From: Anodontia alba
Lineage: Eukaryota; Mollusca; Bivalvia; Lucinida; Lucinidae
Direction: 5' to 3'
Assembly: GCA_964016985.1 (NCBI GenBank)
Contig: OZ024837.1
Span: 35,718,591 to 35,782,590 of the forward strand
DNA length: 64,000 nt
Both the position numbers and the translations under genes were made by a program. The notes beneath the pieces are model-generated. The model ran no database searches. It was not told where the DNA came from and was given only the letters and a program-made list of their open reading frames with translations. Of the stretch, positions 46,601 to 56,534 are shown in pieces (position 1 is the stretch's first letter; each line of letters opens with the position of its first letter).

Positions 46601-46949
46601 GCTATGTCTTACTGTTACAGCTTGTTTGTTTGATTGTCCCACTCAACACTGTTATGGTCATGCTGAGCCAGTCAGTTACCTACTCATACCTGCAGAGTCC
46701 TGGGTATGACGTAAAACTGCATCCAGCTGTGACACTCAACATGAGTGTGGGAATGTGGGGCTGCCCTCTATCACAGTTGCCTCCCCACCTTCAGGGTAAC
46801 GAGGCTGCCACAACATGGGGGGGCAGAGCTAGGCAGCAATCATCTACAGACTGATGGCTTGGTGTTCTAGCAGTTGTGGATTGGCGGACGATCCTATCTT
46901 TATAAGGACAATGGCAAAGCACACTACTCGAGTGCGGGAATGGCGCGCA

Positions 46950-47300
46950 GAAAGAAGCACCTCAGCGAAGCGCTTCTAATGAGTACCCACAACATGTTTT
47001 TGTGCAGAAATAATGAAAATATCTGCATTGATTGCATTAGAAGCGCTTCGCTGAGGTGCTTCTTTCTGCACAAAGCGCTTCTAATGAGTACCCACATGTT
47101 TTTGTGCAGAAATAATGAAAATATCTGCATTGATTGCATTAGAAGCGCTTCGCTGAGGTGCTTCTTTCTGCACAAAAACATATGTTGTGGTACTCATTAG
47201 AAGCGCCTCGCTGAGGCGCTTCTAATGAGTACCCACAACATATGTTTTTGTGCAGAAATAAGAAAAATATTTTGTGGATACCTCCTCCTACCTGGAGCTA
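46950..47300. repeat. Nested and tandem family-2 hairpins
   Basis: Three palindromes occur in a row. A ~102 bp block (AATGAAAATATCTGCATTG with its flanking AGAAGCGCTTCGCTGAGG arm) is present twice, at about 47010 and 47115. It is followed by a complete hairpin with apex GCGCCTCGCTGAGGCGC. The pattern suggests repeated template switching within hairpins. Confidence 0.7.
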
Positions 47301-47379
47301 TGTGATCAGATGTCTGCTGTATTTGTGATTCTGTTATTCTCTCTCTATCTTGTTCTGTTTTAACCACCCCATGCTTTAT
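47292..47379 (-). pseudogene. Decayed partial duplicate of the exon at 45091-45323
   Basis: About 75 bp matches the 5' part of the 45091-45323 exon, with encoded VVKTEQDRERITES against VVKTEKDIVRITES, followed by a shared ACATCTGATCA. A CTTAAG acceptor-like site precedes it and a good donor, CCAG|GTAGGA, follows. However, every nearby AG gives phase 0, while the preceding real exon ends in phase 1, so inclusion would shift the frame. The donor lies at the end of a hairpin element that abuts the copy. It is most likely an exon duplication cut short by a transposon; an alternative or cryptic exon is less likely. Confidence 0.55.
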
Positions 47380-47394
47380 CTTAAGTGAACAATG

Positions 47395-47850
47395 CTCCTG
47401 ATAAGGCACTTTTTCAACTAAAAGAATTGATATTTTCTTGTTTCTTTGTTTGTGTTGTTTGTGTTGAGGTTTTACGGTCCAGTCAACCCAATGGGGTCAT
47501 GTCGAGCGTGGTCAGTTTACCTAACCACACATTTACTGGGCAGGCTTAGTCCTCTAAGCAGTTAACCAGTATTGTGCACATTCTTTCGTCAGAAACTGAC
47601 AACTGCCCTTCTTGAATCAGCGGAAGGGAGAGAATGACCGTAGAAAATACATGTATTTCATGATCAATCTCCACGAAAGAATGTTGCCGACCTTGGCGGG
47701 GGTTGAACCCGTGACCTCCTGGGCTCCAGTCAGACGGCGCATCCAACTGATCTTGTTTCTCCATGAAAGCATACATGTATGTTGTGGGTATTAGAAGTGC
47801 CTCACCGAAAAAGTTTTCACGGAGAAATAAGAAATAAGGTGTACACGCAT
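47395..47850. mobile_element. Hairpin MITE, family 2, split by a SINE
   Basis: The left terminus GATAAGGCACTTTTTC and the right part (TTCTCCATGAAAGC... to GAGAAATAAGAAATAAGG) are separated by a SINE at 47446-47750. The right hairpin arm is eroded. Confidence 0.65.
47446..47750 (-). mobile_element. tRNA-derived SINE, slightly 5'-truncated
   Basis: Same family as 58911-59215. The first ~15 bases of the tRNA-like head are missing. A perfect 10 bp duplication, TCTTGTTTCT, flanks it (47436 and 47751), inside another family-2 hairpin element. Confidence 0.85.
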
Positions 47851-48062
47851 TTGTGTTGAGGTTATACAGCCCCGTCAACCCAATCGGGTCATGTCGAACA
47901 CAGTCAGTTAACCTAACCACACTTCTACTGGGCAGGCTTAGTCCTCAAAGCGTTTAACCAGTATTGTGCACATTCTTTCGCCAGAAACTGACAACTGCCC
48001 TTCTTGAATCAGCAGAAGGGAGAAAATGACCATAAAAAATATTCCATGTTGCTGACTTGGGG
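47851..48062 (-). mobile_element. SINE, tRNA head missing
   Basis: Matches the body and tail of the SINE at 58911-59215, from the TTGTGTTGAGG tail to about the ACTTGGGGA position. The promoter-bearing head is absent. Confidence 0.75.
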
Positions 48063-48224
48063 ATATACATGTGTGTGTGCATGTGTTTGTGTGTATATCC
48101 CTCATCTTAAGTTCAATACAAACGTCATGCAAACACAAATATATTTGTGCAGCACATAAAACCATAGGCATTCAAGCAAGCATTAAAATCAGAACCTTCA
48201 CTATCCACTTACAATATTGCAGAG

Positions 48225-48425
48225 GAACTGTTAAGGAGAAGTAGTTGGTGATAAATTCTTGGATATTTTTTTCTTATTTCTCCTTAAAAACATGTTGTGG
48301 GTACTCATTAGAAAGCGCCTCAGAGAGGCGCTTTCTAATGAGTACCCACACATGTTTTTATGGAGAAATAAGAACAATTATCAAATAATTATCACCAAAT
48401 ACTCCTTCTTAACAGTTCCAATGGA
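48225..48425. mobile_element. Hairpin MITE, family 2
   Basis: Palindrome with apex AGCGCCTCAGAGAGGCGCT, outer arms TTCTTATTTCTCC and GGAGAAATAAG, and flanks AGGAACTGTTAAGGAG and CTTCTTAACAGTTCC that are themselves inverted repeats. Confidence 0.75.
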
Positions 48426-48459
48426 CTCTGTATCATATATCGAAGAATAGAGACCTGGT

Positions 48460-48606
48460 AATAGCCATAGGTCCAGGTAAGAGGGAGTATTTAGAAAATA
48501 TTTTTGTTTAATATTTCTCTGCGAAAACTTATGTTGTGGGTACTCATTAGAAGCACCTTGGCAAGGTGATTCTAACAAATACTCACATGCTTTTGTGGAG
48601 AAATAA
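48460..48606. mobile_element. Hairpin MITE, family 2
   Basis: Begins at a terminal GGTCCAGGTAAGAGGG that reads as a consensus 5' splice site on the plus strand. The apex is CACCTTGGCAAGGTG. Confidence 0.65.
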
Positions 48607-48610
48607 CATG

Positions 48611-48790
48611 TACAGTCAAATCTGTGTTAGTGGTCACCTCTATTAAGCAGCCAACCTGTATTAAACAGCCAGAGGAAAGTTGCCCAAAAATTCATACTTA
48701 TATATTTGAACTGTATTAAGCAGCCACCTGCCTTCAGCAGCCACATTTTAAGCTTCCCATGGGTGGCTGCTTAAGACAGGTTTGACTGTA
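48611..48790. mobile_element. Tc1/mariner-type MITE
   Basis: A TA-flanked 180 bp element with ends TACAGTCAAATCTGT and ACAGGTTTGACTGTA. Internal repeats TTAAGCAGCCA occur in both orientations. Lies in a zinc-finger gene intron. Confidence 0.75.
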
Positions 48791-48883
48791 TATTTTACTG
48801 ACACCCCTCTTAGATGGATATAATTATGTTAACATTCTTTTTTGTGATCATTAACATGCAATATACTAATACATTACATTTAA

Positions 48884-49545
48884 GCCAGCACAAGACAAAA
48901 CCTATAATAAGACGTGCGACCAGCTAATACTCAGATCAACCTGTGCATCCTTGCAGTCTGATCAGAATCTTTGCTGACTGCATATGCCTTCTACAGCCTC
49001 CAGGCTATCCAAAGAGGGATAAATGAGAATCCTTGCCTTACTGGGTGGCTGTACAGGCTGATCTGAGTATTTGCTGGTCACACCAGGGTTCAAATGTAAC
49101 TTTTTTGACAGCTTGCTAAAATCAGCAAGTGGCGTTATTTTTTACTTGCTAAACCTTTCAGCCAACTTGCTTTTTCACACTTATAAACACTGTTAAATGT
49201 GGTTTTAAACCTTAGCACTCTGGATAAAAATTTCAGCAGACATTTTAAAATATTTTTCCCAGAAAACAGGTTTTGACATTACATGCAAATTGTCTCCTAT
49301 GTCAAAACCTGTTTTCTGGGAAAAATAAGAAAAATATCATCATTGCTTTTGGAAAAGAAATTGCAAAACTTCAGCAACAATGCCTCAGGTTCTGCCAATT
49401 ATAGAGAATCTTTCCAACTTGATAGAATTAGCAGGTGATGGAAATTGCAGCTTGCTTTTTGAGGAAATTAACCAGCATTTAGCAAGTTAGCAAGTGCTAA
49501 AATTGATCCCTGAACACAGGTCTTATAGTAGGTTTTGTCATGCAC
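48884..49545. mobile_element. Family 7 copy split by a nested insertion
   Basis: Outer arms GCCAGCACAAGACAAAACC (left) and GTTTTGTCATGCACTGGC (right) belong together, but about 430 bp (49084-49516) interrupts the right arm. The insert contains a family-6 palindrome. Confidence 0.6.
49195..49360. repeat. Hairpin family 6
   Basis: Arms TTTTTCCCAGAAAACAGG and CCTGTTTTCTGGGAAAAA around GCAAATTGTCTCC, with an outer TTAGCACTCTGG end. It reuses the outer-arm word AAGAAAAATATC seen in families 1 and 2. Confidence 0.65.
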
Positions 49546-49621
49546 TGGCTCATAATAGTGCTGAACAGCGACTGAAGCAACCCATCCCATCAGACAGGAA
49601 TTATAAAATATCACAGGTCTA

Positions 49622-49790
49622 GACAAGGTGCTTTTTTAACAAAATGATATTTTTCTTTTCTCCACAAAAATGTATGTTGTGGGTACTCATTAGAAGTGCC
49701 TCTTATGAGTACCCCCAACATATGTTTTTGCGAAGAAATAAGAAAAATATTTCCTTATATTCTCTCTAATCTGGATATTGGAACCGTGAA
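49622..49790. mobile_element. Hairpin MITE, family 2, tip deleted
   Basis: Left end ACAAGGTGCTTTTTTAAC. The arms are preserved, but the tip is shortened to TTAGAAGTGCCTCTTATGAG. Confidence 0.7.
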
Positions 49791-49812
49791 TATTTTTCAA
49801 AGAAATAATTAC

Positions 49813-49957
49813 CCTGACAGTATTGAATAAAGTCTGTAATTAGTGCATATCTGTCTTCCAGAAAACTTCTTCCTTTCCTCGATCCTAGTTGCAAGCGTTC
49901 AGTTTCACACAGAGTTATGACAAGACTTTCATATCCATTCTTCTCCAGCTTTTCACA
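49813..49957 (-). CDS. Upstream exon of the zinc-finger gene (48 codons)
   Basis: A predicted internal exon of 145 bp, bounded by the acceptor TTTACTTTAG and the donor CAGG|GTAATT. It reads open from TGT as 48 codons plus one base, beginning CEKLEKNGYE and ending ITDFIQYCQ. The exon starts in phase 0, as needed by the exon at 52350-52421, and ends in phase 1, as needed by the exon at 45091-45323. The composition looks helical and charged; I do not recognise the domain, but it could be part of an N-terminal module found in mollusc zinc-finger proteins. A SINE sits in the intron about 25 bp before its acceptor. The two-sided phase agreement is the main support. Confidence 0.75.
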
Positions 49958-49982
49958 CTAAAGTAAAGAATAGACAACTGAT

Positions 49983-50282
49983 TGAGTTGAGGTTTTACTG
50001 TGGAGTCAATCCATTAGGGTCATGTCCAGCTGGTGAGTTTACCTAAACAAACGTTCTCTGGGCAAGCTTAGTCTGCTAAACTGTTAACCAGTATTTGTGC
50101 ACATTCTTTTGCCAGAAACTGACAACTGCCCTTCTTGAATCAGCCAAGGAAACAGAATGACTGATGAAACTATTTTGTGATCAATCTCCATGAAAGAATG
50201 CTGCCAAACCTGGTTGTGATCAAACCCGCAACCTCCTGATCACCAGTCAAATATGCATCCAACTGTGCCACTGAGGCCGGCT
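49983..50282 (-). mobile_element. tRNA-derived SINE
   Basis: A diverged full-length copy with head (GCCGGCCTCAGTGGCAC) and box B (GGTTTGATC), lying in the intron about 25 bp before the acceptor of the 49813-49957 exon. A short AAAGAAT is repeated on both sides. Confidence 0.75.
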
Positions 50283-50301
50283 CAAAGAATTTGTAGTTTA
50301 C

Positions 50302-50580
50302 CATTACGAAAACATGCCTATTCAAATATATAGAAACTCTCACCTCTAAAAACTGAAAATTTTCAGATAAAAAACTCTGATATTGTTCATATTTCTGCTC
50401 AAAACATAGATTGTGGGTACTTGTTAGAACCACCTTGCCAAGGCTGTTCTAATGAGTACCCACAATCTATGTTTTTTAGCAGAAATAAGAAAATTAATGT
50501 ATACCCATGTAAACCCCAGTTTTACTATATAAAAGTGGGGTTTAAAGGGGTCAAACTTATATAGGCATGTTTTTGTGATG
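50302..50580. mobile_element. Hairpin MITE, family 1
   Basis: Full-length copy in the intron between the exons at 49.8 and 52.4 kb, about 20 bp beyond a SINE head. The apex is CCTTGCCAAGG. Confidence 0.85.
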
Positions 50581-50716
50581 AGAGACATTGAGGGCCCTGT
50601 TCAGACTCTGCAGATGTGCAGGATCATCAGGGTCATCGCTAGTATTCGCAACCCACCTCTAACAAAGATGCATTTTCCCATTCTATGTTGAGAGCCACTG
50701 ACACATTTTTGGTATA

Positions 50717-50940
50717 TACACTACAACCTCTTTATAACATGGTTTGTTATAACACGGTTATGGATATAACACGATTCAAAGATGGATCCCAAAAATGTAT
50801 AGATTATATTGAAAAATGACCATAAATGGTCACTTTTCAATATAATCTACACATTTTTGTTTGGATATAACACGGTTGTTTAACTAACACCGTTTTTACT
50901 ATGGACCCCAACAATAGTGTTAGAAAGAGGTTGTGGTGTA
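50717..50940. mobile_element. Tc1/mariner-type MITE
   Basis: Inverted ends TACACTACAACCTCTTT and AAAGAGGTTGTGGTGTA enclose a second palindrome (TATTGAAAAATGACCAT and its inverse). A relic with the same right end, AAAAAGAGGTTGTGGGAT, is at 18370-18600. Confidence 0.75.
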
Positions 50941-51589
50941 CATGTATTATATTAAAATGATAGTTTAGTCAGAAAGGATAAATCTAGGCAGCTAAAATTG
51001 TTAACAATCTTATCTGATTTTTTTGCAAATAATTCGATCACAATGAAAATAGTGGAAACAGAATATTTTTATCTGTTTTTCTTCTCTCTTTTTCTCTACA
51101 TTACTGCCTTCTTCTTTCTTATTTCACCAGGTACATGTATCATGTATCATGTTTAAAAACTGATAAAAACAACCAAAACACATACATATGTCTGAATATT
51201 GTCTTTGCCACAATTATGTGAATGTTTGAATTGATTAAATAAAAATAAAAAAAAAAAAAAGTAAAAAAATAAAACAGATAAAGAAAATTAATAAAACAAA
51301 ACTTGCTTGCCCAAAGCTCTGGTCACCAGTTAATATTTTTTTTTTTTTTTTTTTTTCATGCTCAACTCAGCTAAGCACAAATTTTATCCTGCTAACAAAT
51401 CTTAAAAGTACTTACAATTGCAAATTCTTCTAAACATGGCTGAGGATGAAAAGATCTCTGCCAGTAAATATGAAAATGCCAACAATAGTTGGCATTTCCA
51501 CATTTATTAGTAGAGAAAATTTCATGCTCAGCTGAGTTGTGCATGAAAAACATTTTAAACCCAGAGCTCTAGATAAGAATGGGTGTCAA

Positions 51590-51730
51590 GATAATTTTTT
51601 TTTTTCACTTCTCTACAAAAACATAAAACATATACATGTATTGTGGGTACTCATCATAAATGTCTCAGTGAGGCACATCTAATGATCATCTAAAAGATAT
51701 GTTTTGGGTAGAAATGAAAAATTTCAAATC
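51590..51730. mobile_element. Hairpin MITE, family 2, diverged
   Basis: TTGTGGGTACTCATCATAA with apex GTCTCAGTGAGGCAC, and outer arms CACTTCTCTAC and GTAGAAATGAAAAAT. Confidence 0.55.
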
Positions 51731-51813
51731 ATTCTTTTATTAAAGAAATGTACCCTCCAGAGATCTGAGGAAATCTATATATTTAGAAAAAATTCATACG
51801 CTAGGTATGGTCA

Positions 51814-52091
51814 CATCACGAAAACATGCCTATATAATTTTGACCCCCTTAAACCCCACTTTTATATAGTAAAACTGGGGTTTACAGGGGTATACATTAT
51901 TTTCTTATTTCTGCTCAAAAACGTAGATTGTGGGTACTCGTTAGAACTGCCTCATCAAGGCAGTTCTAACGAGTACTCACAATCTATGTTTTGAGCAGAA
52001 ACATGAAAAATATCAGGGTTTTTTATCGGAATTTTTTCATTTTGCAGTGGTAGAATTTTCAGTATATTTGAATAGGCATATTTTCGTAATG
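51814..52091. mobile_element. Hairpin MITE, family 1
   Basis: Full-length copy, CATCACG to CGTAATG, in the same intron; the apex is GCCTCATCAAGGC. Confidence 0.85.
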
Positions 52092-52349
52092 AGGGTATAT
52101 CTATGTAGTTGAATGACATGCTGAGTAGGCCTGCTGTAGATATAGTCAAATTTTAACTTTTTCAGAACACACTATATAATTATAGTATAATTGTAAAACA
52201 CTGAATGTTTTCACAGAAATGTTTATATTGGGGCAGTTCATAGCCAAAGTATGAGGCTTTGCATTGCAATCTGGCATGCCATGGAAGGTGCCAATTTAAT
52301 CTAAAGACTGTACTTTAAATACTGCAAATAAAGATTAATTTAAACTTAC

Positions 52350-52421
52350 AGCTGTTTCAATATCCTCATGAAGTTTCCTAATATAAGCGGCATCAACAGA
52401 TGAACCCATGAACACAGGCTT
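52350..52421 (-). CDS. Upstream exon of the zinc-finger gene (24 codons)
   Basis: A 72 bp predicted exon, exactly 24 codons. It is flanked by a strong acceptor (T-rich tract, CTATTTCAG) and a consensus donor (GCT|GTAAGT). It reads KPVFMGSSVDAAYIRKLHED and onward to IETA, with no stop in this frame. It starts and ends in phase 0 and so joins in frame to the exon at 49813-49957. An internal ATG (fifth codon) exists, but a strong acceptor argues that this is not the first exon; the true start should lie at higher coordinates, possibly beyond the window. Confidence 0.7.
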
Positions 52422-53489
52422 CTGAAATAGAAAAAAATACATTAGCGATGATGTGAAAAATGTTCCTTCATGTATGATTTAACAGACTGGAAACCAAATA
52501 CTAACAAGTTGCAACCTAGAAAAATGGATGGCCCATTACAATAAAAGTATTTACAAACATTAATGACAGGTATGCTAAAACCGCATGTATCTCTGAGAGG
52601 AAGTAAAACTAGACTGCACAGTCCTTGGCATGCCATCGCACCCATCACTTTCACCATGAAGCAGAAAGATGTGAAAAATACTGTTGCTGTCACACACCCA
52701 AACCGTAGGGAAAAGTCAGTTTAGAAGGATAGCGTGAAGGTCAGATGGAGCCATCATAATATCCCTATCGTGTGGGGATAATGAAGAAGTGAAGAAGTTG
52801 AACTCCTCTGTGGTCTATGTAGCAAAAGCACAGTAGGATGCAAAGCCAAACCATTCCAAAAAATGTTGGGAGATGGGGATGGTAGAGAGTACTTCAGGGC
52901 TTTAGCATATGACAGATATCTTGCATAAATGTAAATTATGTGATGCCCTGGCTTGTTTCAATTCAGGCACTGTGTGCAAGACTTGGATTGAAAATACATG
53001 TAAGAGGATGCCCACTTGGCCCCATTTAGCGTATAGTCAAGGAGGATAACCCAATTCTGTAAGCTACTTGCCACCCCCCGCCACCCCCCCCACCACCACA
53101 CACACACCACACCACCCCCAGAGCAAGTGAAAAATTTTGGTAAAATATGATAAAAAGTGTATCAACATACATGTAAGCTGTAAAATAATTTTCTTCAACC
53201 CTTTTGATAGTTTATCATAGCACCATCAATATTTTCATCAGACGAAAAGTAGTTTCTTGTCTGATGAAATTTATTTTTCTATGATAATCAATATAAACTT
53301 TTTTAAGTTTCTCCCTCAATCTGTATTAAAGTTTTATAAAATTTTGCCTTCTTTTGTCCTTTTTTCTGTTCATAAAAACAGTAGATCGTAGAACGTCGGA
53401 ATTTGATTGCTTGCCAATTTTTTATCCACTAAGTTTTGCATTTCAGGGTATAGCACAGCATATGATAATCAAGTCAGAATATGTTTTTC
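52422..53489. other. Upstream intron of the zinc-finger gene, no exon seen
   Basis: Contains a C/CA-rich tract at 53070-53120 and AT-rich DNA. I found no exon with matching phase before 52421. Confidence 0.4.
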
Positions 53490-53498
53490 CGTGTCTAA

Positions 53499-54217
53499 GG
53501 TCCCGGGTCGTTTCGCCCATGAGTCGTTTCGCCCGTGAGTCGTTTCGCCCGTGGGTCGTTTCGCCCTGGGTCGTTTTGCCCTGAGTCGTTTCGCCCGTGG
53601 GTCGTTTCGCCCCTATTTGGTGGGTCGTTTCGCCCTTGTTTTTTATTAAAGCACCAAGGCTTGAGCCAGGCCATGTTTGGAGATATTTACGGTGGCCTGG
53701 ACTTTCCCACGATAATTTTTAGGTGAGTGCAGGTTTGGGTTGGGGGTGGGGGGGGTCCTGATTCATACTGGAGAAAATTCATTTATATACACTACGGTCG
53801 GCATATAAAAGCTTTTTTTAAAACAAAAATAAGTTGTGCATAAAATTTTTGTGGATCATTAAAGCCTTTTCAGGAACGTCGGCCGCCATTCGCCGCCAAA
53901 GACAAAGGCCAAACACCGTCTTTAATTAACAGGCATGAGTAACCTTCGTTAATTTGTGATTATAAGCCTGAAAGGATTACCGTAATGGATTAACGCCTTT
54001 ATCAATTAACGCGCACGTGTTTTCACACTTCTGTCATCTCGTATAATTAATAATACTGTCAAAACAACCACATAATGACATTAATTATCTATCTATCTAT
54101 CCGTCCGTCCATCTGCCTGTCTGTTTCCATCCATCCGTCCGTCCATCTATCCATCCATCCATCCAGTTTATCTATCTGTCTGTAAGGGCCTTAAAATTGA
54201 GCCGAAACAATATATCC

Positions 54218-54268
<51 letters not shown>

Positions 54269-54764
54269 TCATTCATTCATTTTGTATATCTGTCTGTATG
54301 GGCCTTATAATATCTATGATCCATCCATCTATCCACCCATTCCTCCCTCCCTCCATTTCTTCATCCAGTTCGTCTATCTGTATGTCCGTGTGGGTCTTAT
54401 AATATATTCATTCATTCATCCATTAAATCATTCATTCATACATTCATTCATCCATTAAATCATTCATCCATCCATCCACCCATCCATTTTGTCTATCTGT
54501 CCGTATGGGCCTTATAATATCTATGATCCATCCATCTATCCACCCACCCATCTCACCCTCCCTCCCTCCATCCAGTTTGTCTATCTGTATGTCCGTATGG
54601 GCCTTATAATATATTGGGGCGAAACGACTCACGGGCGAAATGACTCACGGGCGAAACGACCCATCTAATAAGGGCGAAACGACCCACCCCAAAAACAAGG
54701 GCGAAACGACCCAGGGCGAAACGACCCACGGGCGAAACGACCCACGGGCGAAACGACCCGGATT
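53499..54764. mobile_element. Foldback-type element FB-a
   Basis: Terminal inverted repeats of ~140-155 bp are built from tandem ~17 bp subrepeats: GGGTCGTTTCGCCCGT at 53505-53640, inverted as GGGCGAAACGACCCAC at 54612-54760. Flanking 9 bp direct repeats are CGTGTCTAA (53490) and CATGTCTAA (54765), 8 of 9 matching. The interior is non-coding and rich in TCCA/TCTA/TTCA and CA microsatellites. Drosophila Foldback elements share this architecture and 9 bp duplications. Confidence 0.85.
54065..54600. repeat. TCCA/TCTA/CATT and CA microsatellites inside FB-a
   Basis: Tetranucleotide arrays (CCATCCATC, CATTCATTC) and (AC)n at 54225-54265 are organised in a ~170-300 bp larger repeat marked by GGGCCTTATAATAT (54300, 54500, 54600). 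Confidence 0.85.
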
Positions 54765-55361
54765 CATGTCTAAAACACCTTGGAAAAAAAAGCCTGATAT
54801 GACTTTTGAATCCAGCAGAACAGGGTTTGATATTAGTTAGGGTAAAAACATGGTTTCCATTTTTTAACCTGTTACATAATTTGGCACCCAAAGTGGGACC
54901 AATGTGCACATAAAAACTCGTCAAGTCTCAATTTAGGTGATTCTCAGATTCCTAAAAATTCAAGGATGAATTTCAATTTGGACCTGCAGAGACTGTCACC
55001 AGGTATATATATATATAATTTTTAATACACTTTTACTGCTTTGCAGTACACGCCACCTGTTACTGAGATGTGGTAAAGTGTAGAACTGTAAGGCCAGAGG
55101 ACCGAGTTCTATCCTTTGTCAGGGAAAATTGTGATTTCTATTTTTTTTTTCATGGCAAGCTGAATTTATATCCAGCTTGCCCTTGAAGCAGGTGCTTATT
55201 CCAAACCTTAGCGCTGGGTTCAAATATTTTGACCTATCTCGATCACAGGAGCTTGTCGTTACATCAGAACAACAAGAAAAACATCAGAAAGGGCAGAAAT
55301 CACTTGGTTTGTGAGACTAAGTCAACTTTGTCTTTGTCTTGCAAAAAGTGTACGTACATTG

Positions 55362-56122
55362 GGGTTCAGGACAACTCGGCCCAAAGACAAGTCGGCCCAG
55401 GACAACTCGGCCCATAAAAAAGTCGGCCCAGGACAACTCGGCCCAAGTCGTCCGAATTTCAGAAGACAACTCGGCCCAAATTGCAGAAGACCACTCGGCA
55501 AATAAAAATCAGACCAGCCACCTCTTAATGTATTAAAATAGTTGGATGGTGGCACTTGTATTGATCTGTACTTGACGAGTTCAGATAGCGGAACAAATTT
55601 GATCACAAGCTAAGGAAGATAAATATACATATAAACTCATCCTACCTACCACACACACATGCAATTTGCACGTAACTCAACAGTCTCAAATCAAATGCGC
55701 CACGCCAGTAACCATTTCCTTAAAAACTATTGGCTTTTATTTATACAGATCATGTCGGTAAATAAAAAAAAATTATTTAAACAAAATTTGGCATTTTGTT
55801 ATAGTTCAAATTTACTAATCATCAACCTTTGTAGGTTAAAGGATAACAACTAACACTTTTGTTGCGAATTAAGTCTTAGTAAAATTCAGTGCTTTCCGTT
55901 AATTAATCAATTAGCTGAACATATAAACATTGAAATAGTTAAGTTTGAGGTAAATAATTAAAGGAGATTAGCCACTGATTACTGATTAAAGGTGATTACC
56001 ACCGTTCATGAAGGTCTCTAATAATTTTTCTTTTTCTTTCTTTCTTTTTTTTTTTTTTTTTTTTTTTCTCTCGATTTTTTTTTTTTTTTTTTTCACTTTT
56101 TTCATGACTGAATTCAAAGAAT

Positions 56123-56167
<45 letters not shown>

Positions 56168-56525
56168 CTCACGCACTTTTATTTCCAACATTGAATAAAT
56201 TGTTTCGGACACTTACATTATGCTGCTATGACCATCAGATATCAATATGGTTAGAATATGTACTTTAGCGATCTGATCTGAGACATCTGCATATGCTTTT
56301 TATTTATCAGGTACAGAGCAATAAAAGTACCACCATCCACTTGTTTTTATAACATTAAGAGGTGCCTGGTCTGATTATCGTGGGCCGAGTCTTCTAAGTT
56401 GGGGTGCTTTTGGCCGAGTTGTCTTCTGAAATTGGTATGACTTAGGCCGAGTTGTCTTGGGCCGACCTTTTTGTGGGCCGAGTTGTCCTGGACCGACTTG
56501 TCTTTGGGCCGAGTTGTCCGTAATT
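55362..56525. mobile_element. Foldback-type element FB-b
   Basis: Inverted termini of ~150 bp built from tandem ~14-20 bp subrepeats (GGACAACTCGGCCC with spacers AAAGACAAGTC, ATAAAAAAGTC), at 55369-55545 and inverted at 56345-56519. A perfect 9 bp direct duplication, CGTACATTG, flanks it at 55353 and 56526. The interior is non-coding, with T-runs and a GATA microsatellite. Subrepeat sequence is unrelated to FB-a; architecture is the same. Confidence 0.9.
56123..56167. repeat. (GATA)n microsatellite inside FB-b
   Basis: About eleven TAGA/GATA steps next to T-runs at 56041-56094. Confidence 0.93.
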
Positions 56526-56534
56526 CGTACATTG

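Noticed and set aside
53354..53726. Frames with repeated SFRPWVVSP motifs
   Set aside because: Produced by the FB-a terminal subrepeats.
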